From UBA6168 sp041392505 (lineage in GTDB: Bacteria; Bacteroidota; Bacteroidia; Chitinophagales; Saprospiraceae), in assembly GCA_041392505.1 (NCBI GenBank), contig JAWKLX010000034.1, positions 37,212 through 101,211 of the forward strand: a stretch of DNA of 64,000 bases, written 5' to 3'. The position numbers and the translations under genes were made by a program. This document shows, piece by piece, positions 1 through 7,977 of this stretch (its first letter is position 1; the number at the start of each line of letters is the position of its first letter). The notes under the pieces were generated by a model. That model was not told the origin of the DNA and searched no databases. It saw only the letters and a list, made by a program, of their open reading frames with translations.

Positions 1-1
1 T

Positions 2-136
2 GAAAAAGAGCTGGAAGATGGGGTTGATCGGATGACGATCGACTTGAACGATGGCCAATTTGAAAATGGTCTTTACCTCGTCTCACTTTTGGAGGATGGG
101 GAAATGACGACAAAGCAGTTGGTGGTTCAGCGATAG
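2..136 (+). CDS. C-terminal end of a T9SS-sorted secreted protein (partial)
   Basis: The reading frame is open from the first bases of the window and stops at the TAG at 134-136. It encodes about 44 residues that include NGLYLVSLLEDG and end KQLVVQR. This hydrophobic/basic pattern is the usual last strand pair of Bacteroidota type A T9SS C-terminal sorting domains, which are recognised by the type IX secretion machinery and removed or anchored at the cell surface. The catalytic or binding part of the protein lies outside the window, so its function cannot be named. A strong hairpin follows 20 bases later. Confidence 0.75.
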   Translation, partial: EKELEDGVDRMTIDLNDGQFENGLYLVSLLEDGEMTTKQLVVQR

Positions 137-156
137 TCCGAAAATATAAAAAGTAT

Positions 157-200
157 AAAAAAAGAGTCCGTTGAAACGAATTTCAACGGACTCTTTTTTT
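157..200. terminator. Bidirectional intrinsic terminator
   Basis: Two perfectly complementary 20-nt arms (157-176 and 181-200) flank a CGAA loop. The arms begin with seven A and end with seven T, so the hairpin can terminate transcription in both directions. It lies between the convergent T9SS protein and the sensor kinase gene. Confidence 0.9.
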
Positions 201-211
201 ATTAATTTTGA

Positions 212-2239
212 TCATTTCCCAATCGTAAAATAAAAGGTCGTCCCCGTAGCCCCATCCGATTCCACCCAAATTTTCCCGCCGTGCCGTTCCACGATTTTTT
301 GGCAAATGGCCAACCCGATACCCGTTCCTTGGTACTCGTTCCGATTGTGCAACCGCTTGAACGGGGCGAAAATTTTGGACTGCATCTCGGGGGGTATGCC
401 AATACCATTGTCTTGCACGGAAAAGCGGAAATGGTTAGGCTCTTCCACCACTGCGATTTGGATATGGGGCTGGTGGTCAGCAGGGATGAATTTCAACGCA
501 TTGTCGATGAGGTTTTGGAACACTTGCAACAGTTGAGTTTTATTACCCTTCACTGTTGGCAATGATGGATATACGATGGTCGCATTTATTTTTCGGATGG
601 TACCGTCGAGCTGACGCATGGCTCTTTCCATACTCAGGTTTAAATCAACTTTCTCAAAGACCTCCTCACTTTTGTCCACTTTGGAATAGTCTAAAATATT
701 TTCCAAAAGGGTCGACATGTGCTTCGCATCCTCCGTGATATAGCGGAGAAAATTGCGGCCATCCTCGTCCAAATTATCCTTGTACCGACGATTGATGAGC
801 GAGGCATAGCTGCCGATAGTACGCAGCGGGGCTTTCAAGTCGTGAGAAATAATGTAGGCAAACTGCTCCAACTCCGCATAGGCATGCTTCAATTGCTGAT
901 TGGTAGATTCGAGGGCAACGTTATGTGTCGCTAAAGTAGCCGAGCGTTCCGCCTGTAGGCGGTTGTCCGATTGTTGTTTTTTATAAAGCCAAAAAACAAA
1001 GGTCGCCAACAAGAAGAAAAAGGCCAAAGCCACACCAAGCAATACAATGTACAAAGTGCTTAGCCGCTGATCTTTTTGTAAAAGGTTCAATTCCAGCAGG
1101 TTTAGTTCATGCTTGGCATGTTGGTTGGCAATCCGCATTTGGACATGACTGTTGGAAATCGAATCGCGGTAAAGAATATACTTTTCCTGAAACCCAACCG
1201 CATCCTCAAACCGGCCACAATGCTTTGTCGTGGCATATAGTTTTTCATAAACATCCCTGTACAGCGGTTTAATGACCAATTGTTCAGCAATAGCAAGGCT
1301 TTGCAGCAACATATCCATCCCCTTTTGGCAGTCCCCTTCTTTCGCTAAAAGTGCCCCCAAATAAGCCATCGACCGTGCGGCATCTTCCTGTTGGTCGCTG
1401 GCCTGTTGCTTGGCCAATGCACTGGAAAACAGGGCGATAGCTTTTTCAAAATCCCCCATTTCATTGTAGGTCAAGGCCAAGGTATAGTCGCAAAAAGCAC
1501 TTTGGTAAGCCTCCACAATGGTGTCTACGGTTTCACAAGATTTGGTTTTGTATTCTATCGCTTTTGCAAAATTCTTTGTTTCGTGGTAGATGTTGCCGAT
1601 CAGGTCCAAACAGTAACTGACATAGTAATCATCATCTGCCCGCGTGGAAATATCCAACGACTGCTGGACGTATTTCAAAGCTTGGTCAAACTCCTTTTGC
1701 TCCATTTCCACCTCCGCCAAAGCATAAAGGCTACCAGCCAAAAAGGTCGAGTCCGCAACCCTCTGGGCCAGGTGAAATGACTTCAACCGACATTCCAACG
1801 ACAAGTCCAAATCGCCCATGTAGAAATAGGACGCCCCCATTTGGTCAATGATATAAATGGAATCTTCCGTAGAAAGGATTTCGGGGAAAACATCGAGCCC
1901 TTGTTGGAGAGACCGCACGGACTCTACATAGCCAGATTGCCAAAATTGCACAACCCCAAGGTAGTAATAGTTGTCCATGACCAACCGCTTCAACTTTCCC
2001 TCTATTGATAATTGGAGCGATTGCCGGAAGTACTTTTCCGCCTCCGAATGTTGTTCCGATCTGTAGTAAGCTATGCCTGTATGGTGCAAATGTTTGGCCT
2101 TGTCTGCAAGGGGCATATCTGCAAATCCTGTTTGCAGGACATTCAGCAAGCTGTCAATATTAGCGTTGAAAGAGAATAATTTCGGAGAGGGACAAGCAAG
2201 AAAATAACCAATGAGTATAAGGCAACTAATCTTCGACAT
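212..2239 (-). CDS. TPR-repeat membrane sensor histidine kinase
   Basis: This 675-residue protein is a sensor histidine kinase of the TPR type common in Bacteroidota. A signal-like hydrophobic start (LILIGYFLACPSP) precedes tetratricopeptide repeats over about residues 45-370, for example SLYALAEVEMEQKEFDQALK. One membrane segment (IVLLGVALAFFFLLATFVFW) lies near residue 410 and is followed by a short coiled coil. The kinase core has the H box FAYIISHDLKAPLRTIG, the N box NLIDNALKF and the G boxes DNGIGIP and GTGIGLAICQ. The TPR part is expected to sense a partner or ligand in the periplasm and the core to autophosphorylate on His. No response regulator gene is adjacent, so it is an orphan kinase. 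Start chosen at 2239; a more upstream overlapping ORF is not convincing. Confidence 0.93.
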   Translation of the reverse strand: MSKISCLILIGYFLACPSPKLFSFNANIDSLLNVLQTGFADMPLADKAKHLHHTGIAYYRSEQHSEAEKYFRQSLQLSIEGKLKRLVMDNYYYLGVVQFWQSGYVESVRSLQQGLDVFPEILSTEDSIYIIDQMGASYFYMGDLDLSLECRLKSFHLAQRVADSTFLAGSLYALAEVEMEQKEFDQALKYVQQSLDISTRADDDYYVSYCLDLIGNIYHETKNFAKAIEYKTKSCETVDTIVEAYQSAFCDYTLALTYNEMGDFEKAIALFSSALAKQQASDQQEDAARSMAYLGALLAKEGDCQKGMDMLLQSLAIAEQLVIKPLYRDVYEKLYATTKHCGRFEDAVGFQEKYILYRDSISNSHVQMRIANQHAKHELNLLELNLLQKDQRLSTLYIVLLGVALAFFFLLATFVFWLYKKQQSDNRLQAERSATLATHNVALESTNQQLKHAYAELEQFAYIISHDLKAPLRTIGSYASLINRRYKDNLDEDGRNFLRYITEDAKHMSTLLENILDYSKVDKSEEVFEKVDLNLSMERAMRQLDGTIRKINATIVYPSLPTVKGNKTQLLQVFQNLIDNALKFIPADHQPHIQIAVVEEPNHFRFSVQDNGIGIPPEMQSKIFAPFKRLHNRNEYQGTGIGLAICQKIVERHGGKIWVESDGATGTTFYFTIGK

Positions 2240-2587
2240 CCGAAATATTTGTTGTAGTGTACGTTGTTAACTTTTTCCTAGCGAAAAACGAGCCATGAAA
2301 AATGCTTATTCCAGACTGAGGAATAAAGGTCGACGTACTAAATTTAATGCTGACGCCCTTTAGTTCCAGAGCACCTAACAATTTATTTTCCAGTATTTTA
2401 ATTGAAAAGTGAACTGAGTAAATTGCACCAACAGAGATTAGAACAAATTGAAATATTAAGTTGATTTTATGGATAATCAACAGGCATGACCTCCAAGATA
2501 TACTTTCTCGAAATGCCATGATTTTTTTATTCTTTTCATTAAAATTGTGCGTTCAACTCTATTAATCAACTTTAAACAACAAAACTT
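2240..2587. other. Intergenic region between divergent genes, no gene seen
   Basis: This A+T-rich gap separates the divergent sensor kinase and the secreted protein at 2588, so it must hold both promoters. An ORF on the minus strand (2226-2519) overlaps the kinase start and has no recognisable family features. No hairpin or repeat stands out. Confidence 0.5.
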
Positions 2588-4219
2588 ATGAAATTCTCTA
2601 ATTTACTCACGTTCCTTGCCTTTATGCTTTTTGCCGGCTCTCTTTTCGGACAACGGATTAAAGACAAAAGAGCAAAGATCACTTACGTTTCCCTTCCTAC
2701 AGAAAAACTTCCCGACGACTTCAGCACCTATTCCGTCAATGTTTATGGCCATAACTTATCCGTTGGTGGCGGTAATCCAGAAAGTGCCAGTAATAGGATC
2801 AAGATGGATGGATTTAAACGGGTATCCTATGTAGATGGCGGTGGCCATTTGCGGGTCATCGTCAACACTGGTTACACTCGATCAGGCAACGCTGAGTATA
2901 AAAACAAAAAGAATACTCATAAAGACAAAGAGACTGGTAAAGAAACTGTCACTTATGAGTATTGGTACGAGATGCCATTTTCTACCTCTACTTCCTACCA
3001 GATTATCGACCCAGAAGGGAATATCCTTGACTCGGGCGGGAATAATTTTAGCGAAACAAAAAGGACCAGTACGTACAGCAAATCTGCAGATTTAAGAAAA
3101 AACTATAGCAGTCAGATCAATGCCCTGCGGAAGTCTTTTGCGAATGACGCTGCCAATTCGGTCATTAACCAAGCCAATCTGGCAGTGGCCAAAAAATTCG
3201 ATTTCAACAAAACGCACGAATACGAAAACCTCTACCTTATTGCGAAGCATGATACGGAAGACGGTTTTGAAAAATACTACAAACAAATTGACGATGAGTG
3301 GAAAGACCTTGATGCTGCCACACCCACCGAAGAGCTAAAAGCAAAGTTTGGTGATGCGCTTGCATTTTATGAAAAAACGGCGCAGATAGAACCAAAAGGG
3401 GACAAAAAACTGGAGCGGGTCTTCGAAGCTGCTAATTACAACGCAGCCCTACTTAATTATTATTTGGGCAATTTTGAAGCTGCCGTCCGCTATTCCAACC
3501 GGGTCATTGCCCAAGAAGGAAAGCATAAAAGGTCTTCCGACATCATTGAAAAATCGCAGGCCAGCAAGGCCCTCATGGATTTACACGGCATCCAAACCAT
3601 GCATTACGAGCGCGACCTGAGCAATGCCATGGCCCCCGCCGCTATCAAGGCCATAGAATTGGAGGAAGAGGAATTGGCCGATGAAAATAATCTTTTGGAA
3701 GGTTCCATTATTTTGAACGGGGAGAAGGTCGTTGGCAGATTTGCCAGTGAAAAAGAGTCAGACGAACTCGATTTCAGTGAAAGCGGCAATACGGTATTCA
3801 TGATCGATAAAGATGGAGAGCGGGTGGAATACAACATGATGAACGAGGGGATCAGTGCCTTTTCAATTGGCGACCGATCTTTTGTAAAAATGAAATTTGC
3901 CCCATGTGCCAAAGGAAAGGCAGAAGCCGCCGACAACATTTTGGAAGAAGTTTATAAATCGGATAAAATTACCCTTTACAAATATTATCCTGCTACTGGC
4001 GCCTTGGCCGACGGTAAAACGGAATATGCGTTCAAAAAAGTTGGCGACGAAAGCCCGGTTTCTTTGTACGACACCCAGTTTTTGATCCTGAAAAAAGGGT
4101 TGGCCAATTATTTCTCCGATTGTGCTGACCTGAAATCCATGTGCGAAGAAGGTAGCATTGAAAATGAGGAGGAGAGCTTGTTGCAGGCGGCGAGGATTTA
4201 TGCGGAGGTGTGTGAATGA
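2588..4219 (+). CDS. Secreted protein of unknown function, 543 aa
   Basis: The product starts with a clear signal peptide (FLAFMLFAGSLFGQ, cleavage expected near residue 21), so it is exported. I do not recognise the family. The first 160 residues look like a beta-rich domain with YSVNVYGHNLSVGGG and conserved Gly/Ser stretches. The middle, about residues 195-330, is helical and TPR-like (EAANYNAALLNYYLGNFEAAV). The C-terminal third is acidic and beta-rich (GSIILNGEKVVGRF ... KMKFAPCAKGKAEAADNILEEVYKSD). There is no T9SS sorting tail, so periplasmic or outer-membrane-associated localisation is more likely than secretion. It is monocistronic, followed by a repeat and a strong terminator. Confidence 0.75.
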   Translation: MKFSNLLTFLAFMLFAGSLFGQRIKDKRAKITYVSLPTEKLPDDFSTYSVNVYGHNLSVGGGNPESASNRIKMDGFKRVSYVDGGGHLRVIVNTGYTRSGNAEYKNKKNTHKDKETGKETVTYEYWYEMPFSTSTSYQIIDPEGNILDSGGNNFSETKRTSTYSKSADLRKNYSSQINALRKSFANDAANSVINQANLAVAKKFDFNKTHEYENLYLIAKHDTEDGFEKYYKQIDDEWKDLDAATPTEELKAKFGDALAFYEKTAQIEPKGDKKLERVFEAANYNAALLNYYLGNFEAAVRYSNRVIAQEGKHKRSSDIIEKSQASKALMDLHGIQTMHYERDLSNAMAPAAIKAIELEEEELADENNLLEGSIILNGEKVVGRFASEKESDELDFSESGNTVFMIDKDGERVEYNMMNEGISAFSIGDRSFVKMKFAPCAKGKAEAADNILEEVYKSDKITLYKYYPATGALADGKTEYAFKKVGDESPVSLYDTQFLILKKGLANYFSDCADLKSMCEEGSIENEEESLLQAARIYAEVCE

Positions 4220-4236
4220 TTTTTGCTTAAAAAAAG

Positions 4237-4382
4237 GTTCTTTGACAAATTCCGTGGAGTAAAAACCGCTAAAACGGTTTTGCTACAACCTTTGATTATC
4301 AACCCATGACTTAAGTCGTGGGTTAAAAAATGGCATTTAATCCAGCCGTTTTAACGGCTTACCCCGGGAATTGTCAAAGAAC
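4237..4382. repeat. Intergenic inverted-repeat element (about 146 bp), no ORF
   Basis: The ends are near-perfect inverted repeats: GTTCTTTGACAAATTCC at 4237-4253 pairs with 4366-4382. Inside are a second nested pair (AAACGGTTTT near 4271 and AGCCGTTTTAACGGCT near 4335) and a central 24-nt imperfect palindrome at 4301-4324 around CTTAAG. The nesting gives a cruciform-like layout typical of small non-autonomous mobile elements, but no target duplication could be assigned. Confidence 0.6.
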
Positions 4383-4384
4383 GA

Positions 4385-4433
4385 AAAAAAAACGGGGGCA
4401 TCGCACGTAACGTGCGATGCCCCCGTTTTTTTT
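4385..4433. terminator. Bidirectional intrinsic terminator
   Basis: This is a nearly unbroken palindrome. The 24-nt arms 4385-4408 and 4410-4433 contain ACGGGGGCATCGCACG and its complement, with A8 at the left and T8 at the right. It separates the convergent genes ending at 4219 and 4445. Confidence 0.9.
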
Positions 4434-4444
4434 CTACCTCTATC

Positions 4445-5518
4445 TTACTCAATCGCCCCACCACAACTCGACCCCGCACCAGCGGTGCAACCATAGCAAT
4501 GCTGGTTCAAAACGATTGGCCTATTATTCAATTGATCCAAATCAAAATCATCCAAGTGCTGACTAGTTGCTGGGGTCACCTTCAGGTCGAGCATTTGGTT
4601 GAAATCGCAATCATATAAATAACCGTCCCAGCTTACGGAAATGGTATTGCGGCACATCAGCCCTTCCACCGTGGCAGGATTGAAAGCATCCACCAGCTGT
4701 TGCATGTATTCTTCATAATTTCCCGTCTCCAATAAATATTCAAGAAAGCGGCTGATCGGCAGGTTGGTGATGCAGTAGAGGTTATTAAAATCCACGTTGT
4801 AGCGACGTTTCAGTTGCGACTTAAACTGGCCTTCCAAGGAGATTTGACTGCCCGGCAGAAATGCCCCGGACGGGTTGTAAACAAGGTCGAGCTCCAAACC
4901 TGTACCCGCCTGTCCATAGCCTACCTCATTCAACATCTGCAGGGCTTTGATGCTGTCCTCGAAAACGCCTTCTCCACGTTGGGCATCCGTGCGGTTTTTG
5001 CTGTAATAAGGCAGGGAGGAAACCACATTTACTTTATGCTTTGCAAAAAAATCGGGCAAGTCATGGTATTTAGGGTTGGAAACAATGATCGTCAGGTTGC
5101 AGCGGTTGATCACTTTTTTCCCCAGCTGGCTCAACTGTTCCACAAACCAACGAAAGTTCACATTCATCTCTGGTGCACCGCCCGTGATGTCCACCGTCGT
5201 AATGTCCGGTGAAGCCGCAATGATTTCCAAACATTTCTCCAAATGCGCCCGGCTCATCTGTTCTTCTTTGCGGTCGGGGCCAGCGTCCACATGACAATGG
5301 GCGCAGGTTTGGTTGCAGAGTTTGCCGATGTTGATCTGAAAAATTTCAATGCCCGTTGAGGTCAGCGGACGGAATCCAAGGTTCGCTACCTTTTCCCCAA
5401 AACCGGGAAAGGATGCCTCCACGGCTTCATGCCCGTTCAATACTTCCAATTGATAAAAAGTGCTCGACAAATCGTTGCCCCTCGAAGCAAGGGATTTCCC
5501 TTTTTGGTGTATCGCCAT
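4445..5518 (-). CDS. arsS: ArsS-like radical SAM protein (arsenosugar biosynthesis)
   Basis: This 357-residue enzyme has the radical-SAM cluster motif CNQTCAHC (C68, C72, C75) in a TIM-barrel-like first half, followed by DITGGAPEMN. Its Cys-rich tail CYGCTAGAGSSCGGA is typical of the ArsS family. Known members are proposed to join a ribose-derived unit to methylated arsenic during arsenosugar synthesis; that role is family knowledge. The start at 5518 (MAIHQKGKS) is preferred because an upstream ATG at 5578 lies in an intergenic inverted repeat. The gene sits 81 bases downstream of an AhpD-like gene on the same strand, the pairing known for this family. No arsenite methyltransferase (ArsM) gene is in the window. 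Confidence 0.85.
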   Translation of the reverse strand: MAIHQKGKSLASRGNDLSSTFYQLEVLNGHEAVEASFPGFGEKVANLGFRPLTSTGIEIFQINIGKLCNQTCAHCHVDAGPDRKEEQMSRAHLEKCLEIIAASPDITTVDITGGAPEMNVNFRWFVEQLSQLGKKVINRCNLTIIVSNPKYHDLPDFFAKHKVNVVSSLPYYSKNRTDAQRGEGVFEDSIKALQMLNEVGYGQAGTGLELDLVYNPSGAFLPGSQISLEGQFKSQLKRRYNVDFNNLYCITNLPISRFLEYLLETGNYEEYMQQLVDAFNPATVEGLMCRNTISVSWDGYLYDCDFNQMLDLKVTPATSQHLDDFDLDQLNNRPIVLNQHCYGCTAGAGSSCGGAIE

Positions 5519-5531
5519 TTTATTAATGGTG

Positions 5532-5596
5532 GATGGTGAATGGTAAGCGGTGAATGGTGCAAAAAATTCACCGTTCACCGCTTACCATTCACCATT
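5532..5596. repeat. Heptamer-word inverted repeat (GGTGAAT type)
   Basis: The left arm 5532-5559 and right arm 5569-5596 are complementary over 28 nt with one mismatch. The sequence is made of degenerate 7-nt words (GGTGAAT, GGTAAGC, GGTGAAT). It fills the gap between the arsS-like and AhpD-like genes and could form a hairpin in their joint transcript. Confidence 0.8.
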
Positions 5597-5598
5597 GA

Positions 5599-5943
5599 TC
5601 ACATCGTTTTTTCTTTTACGTGGTTCATCATTTGTACGCCATAAACGAGCGTCGTGCCCGCCTTGATAGCGGCAGCTACGTGTACGGCTTCCATCATCTG
5701 TTCTTCATCGGAGCCCTGTTTCAGGCAGTCAGAACTATAGGCATCAATGCAATAGGGGCACTGGATCGCATGTGCGACAGCAAGGGCAATCAAAGATTTT
5801 TCCCTTTTGGTCAGCGCCCCTTCGTCCATGACGTTGCCGTACCATTTAAAAAAATCCTTGCCCATCTGTTCCTGAAACTCCGTTATGCTGCCGAACTGTT
5901 TGAGTTCATCTTTGCTGAAATAGTGCTCTTTTTCTTTTGACAT
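5599..5943 (-). CDS. AhpD/carboxymuconolactone decarboxylase-like protein, arsenosugar-associated
   Basis: This 114-residue all-helical protein carries the CPYC redox motif (C62, C65) and the LIALAVAHAIQCPYCIDAY segment of the alkylhydroperoxidase AhpD / carboxymuconolactone decarboxylase superfamily. In AhpD-type proteins the two cysteines handle peroxides or other oxidants. This short form is known as the peroxidase-like companion of ArsS, and here it precedes the ArsS-like gene on the same strand, which supports a shared pathway. The true substrate is not known. The cytoplasm is the expected location, as there is no signal peptide. Confidence 0.85.
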   Translation of the reverse strand: MSKEKEHYFSKDELKQFGSITEFQEQMGKDFFKWYGNVMDEGALTKREKSLIALAVAHAIQCPYCIDAYSSDCLKQGSDEEQMMEAVHVAAAIKAGTTLVYGVQMMNHVKEKTM

Positions 5944-5984
5944 GATGGGTTGTTGATTGGTGATCGGGTTGCTGTTTTTGGGTC

Positions 5985-6208
5985 ATTAATTGAATAAAGT
6001 GTGTAAAAAATTTCTTCCTATTTTCATTCAAGCAAGTGGGCCGGAAAACACCTATTACTCTGAGGCGTCAGACTGCTCGGCCCAAAGGGATTATTAAGGG
6101 ACATACTGGGAAGTTGGCAAAAGACCAACTTAACTTGTTCCGAATTCACTTCGGAATCCTGCCCCACATTTTATAAATGAACTTTTTACATGCATTATTG
6201 AATTTCAA
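5985..6208 (-). repeat. Dispersed structured element, copy A
   Basis: Reverse-orientation copy. It shows GGGCCGG at 6038-6044, CTGCTCGGCCC at 6073-6083 and CCTGCCCCACATT at 6158-6170. The outer ends (TTGAATAAAGTGTGTAAAAA near 5988 and 6180-6205) are complementary to each other but unlike the ends of other copies. An internal inverted pair around GAATTCACTTCGGAAT (6141-6157) is also present. It fills most of the promoter region of the AhpD-like gene. Confidence 0.75.
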
Positions 6209-6413
6209 CCAACGCAGAACAGCCCGATCAGTTAGAAGTTTTTTGGCAAAGCAAAGGAAAATTTTTTACATCTTCCTATTTGTTCTTGCATGGACATATC
6301 TGGTCAAAAAAACAACCAAACGGGAAAAAGTTATGGTGTCACCGTTCATTTTTGTTTTTATAAAATAGAATTCCGCCTGCAAACTGCTGACATCCAACCA
6401 TTTGAAAAAACTG

Positions 6414-6461
6414 TTTAAAAAAAAATGGCACGCTCCCAGTTCAAAAACCGGCAACGTGCCA
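6414..6461 (-). terminator. Intrinsic terminator on the minus strand
   Basis: Read on the minus strand, TGGCACG pairs with CGTGCCA (6426-6432 and 6455-6461 region) and is followed by a run of T (6414-6425 complement). It lies just past the end of the 6520-6816 gene and probably ends transcription of the small-gene cluster. The rest of 6209-6519 holds no gene that I can support. Confidence 0.6.
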
Positions 6462-6519
6462 AAAGCCAATGGCCCAAACGATGAATGAACAAAGAGTGCT
6501 TTGGAAAGCATTTATTCCA

Positions 6520-6816
6520 TCACTTGCCCACTAACACATTAATCAATGCCTTCAGGTTATCGAAGCTAGCGGAAAGTACAGCATATTTTTTTTCCGATTC
6601 CTCGCTGTCCATGTTGTTCAGCTCAGAGAGGAAATTAGCTATTTCCGAAGCTAAAAATTCAGTTTCCAAAATCGCATCTTCCAGCTTGTCGGATGGAAGG
6701 TCAGATGAAACAGAATTGATAAAATCCAATTCTTTATGAACGGATTTACGGAACCCTGAAAGCGCTTCAAGCATAGACCATGCTGCCGAAGAAAGGCGCC
6801 TTTGGGTACTATCCAT
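6520..6816 (-). CDS. Small helical protein of unknown function, paralogue of 7535-7837
   Basis: This 98-residue acidic protein is predicted almost fully helical. It shares a clear pattern with the protein at 7535-7837: AWSMLEALSGFRKSVHKELD versus AWSKMEALSKMRKFIQNELD, then SDLPSDKLEDA versus QVVSPDKFYQA. No family is recognised and no signal peptide or membrane segment is seen, so it is probably cytoplasmic. It is the last gene of a three-gene minus-strand cluster and is followed by a terminator. The duplication flanking an unrelated membrane-anchored gene suggests a local tandem duplication. Confidence 0.65.
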   Translation of the reverse strand: MDSTQRRLSSAAWSMLEALSGFRKSVHKELDFINSVSSDLPSDKLEDAILETEFLASEIANFLSELNNMDSEESEKKYAVLSASFDNLKALINVLVGK

Positions 6817-6868
6817 GATGTTCTAATTTTTCATTCTGGGAAATAGTCCTTTATTCCCAACCAAATGG

Positions 6869-7429
6869 TCAGCAATATAGGTTTGAGGTGTATAAAACTG
6901 AGTTGGCAACCTCTGGAGGTGGTGTGGGGGGACTGATTTGGATGGCATATTCGTTGCGAAGAAAGTGGTGCCTTATCTCTCCGCAATCAAATAATGCAAT
7001 AGGTTTGAGTTGATCTTGAGGAGAAAAAATATGTTTTAAAAAATCAAAGTATTGTGTGAGGCATTTTCTGGAAAGTGGGTCGGAGTTAGTTGACTTAGTG
7101 GTCAGGCTGTCCAAGTGTCGATTGATCTCGGTTTCTGCCCGATCGTGAATACACCAATACCTGATACTGTCGCCGCAGGTTTCTGATTCGACCAGATCAT
7201 ACATCTCGTCCCGGTATTCAAACTCTCGAGAATGTTCCCATTTTAACAGTACTTCCAAATCTTTTATGGCGAAAGTCAACTGCACGAGCTCGTTCCTCTC
7301 AACACCGGCAAGTATCCGCTTTTTTACTGTTTGTCTAATAGCTGACTTTCTGATCAATAAAAATGCACGGGTTCCGATGGATGGGCATCCGATTACTAAA
7401 AGGAGTAGTATGGCAATTCTATTTTTCAA
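6869..7429 (-). CDS. Hypothetical N-terminally anchored protein, 186 aa
   Basis: The first 25 residues (IAILLLLVIGCPSIGTRAFLLI) form a hydrophobic anchor or signal segment. The rest is soluble with the conserved-looking run LEVLLKWEHSREFEYRDEMYDLVE and the phrase RYWCIHDRAETEIN. Proteins of this layout (hydrophobic start, basic IRKxVKKRI stretch, WEHSxEFEYxxEMYD) recur in Bacteroidota and are annotated only as hypothetical. It lies between two paralogous small helical genes, all on the minus strand. A membrane-bound cell-envelope role is likely; function is unknown. Confidence 0.7.
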   Translation of the reverse strand: MKNRIAILLLLVIGCPSIGTRAFLLIRKSAIRQTVKKRILAGVERNELVQLTFAIKDLEVLLKWEHSREFEYRDEMYDLVESETCGDSIRYWCIHDRAETEINRHLDSLTTKSTNSDPLSRKCLTQYFDFLKHIFSPQDQLKPIALFDCGEIRHHFLRNEYAIQISPPTPPPEVANSVLYTSNLYC

Positions 7430-7534
7430 AAGGGGGCAGCCGTTTTTTGCTGAAGTCTTTTAGACCTTCATTTTAAAAAATATTTTAACTTGAATGGATG
7501 GAAAAAGGTACAGGAAAGAAGCCTGAAAAGTAAA

Positions 7535-7837
7535 TCAGTGCCAAATGGTATTTTCCAGTTCCCGCATCAAAGCAACATATCCAGCTGACAGCGCCTCAAA
7601 TTCTTGCTCCAAATATTCTGGCTCATGACGGCGTGAACGCTTGATAGTCAGGAACTTGGAAAACTCGGTGGTAAAACCATCAATGCGGGTCAAGGCTTGA
7701 TAAAACTTATCTGGGGAAACAACTTGGGAAGAGGAATGCAAAAAATCGAGTTCGTTCTGGATAAACTTTCTCATTTTAGAAAGTGCCTCCATTTTTGACC
7801 ATGCTAAGTCGGCAAGTTTGGTATTGGCGTCGTTCAT
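7535..7837 (-). CDS. Small helical protein of unknown function, paralogue of 6520-6816
   Basis: This 100-residue protein is predicted helical and is the first gene of the small minus-strand cluster. Its N-terminal half matches the protein at 6520-6816 (AWSKMEALSKMRKFIQNELD), and the C-terminal half diverges and ends ELENTIWH. No catalytic motif or export signal is visible. The start is at the ATG on 7837; further upstream the frame has no better start. No function can be assigned. Confidence 0.65.
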   Translation of the reverse strand: MNDANTKLADLAWSKMEALSKMRKFIQNELDFLHSSSQVVSPDKFYQALTRIDGFTTEFSKFLTIKRSRRHEPEYLEQEFEALSAGYVALMRELENTIWH

Positions 7838-7977
7838 AGTTTGCTTTGTTTATTTTATAGTGTTGAAAACAGACCTGCAAAAATCATGCTCCTTAAAGGC
7901 CAACAAACAGATTTATTATTTACATATTTTACACTTCGCTCAACACTACGGAACATAAAACTATTGCTATTAGGGCG

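Noticed and set aside
2226..2519. Minus-strand ORF of 97 codons upstream of the sensor kinase
   Set aside because: It overlaps the kinase start by 14 bases, lies in an A+T-rich promoter gap and shows no family feature.
6177..6368. Plus-strand ORF of 63 codons after copy A
   Set aside because: It begins inside the dispersed element and its composition looks non-coding.
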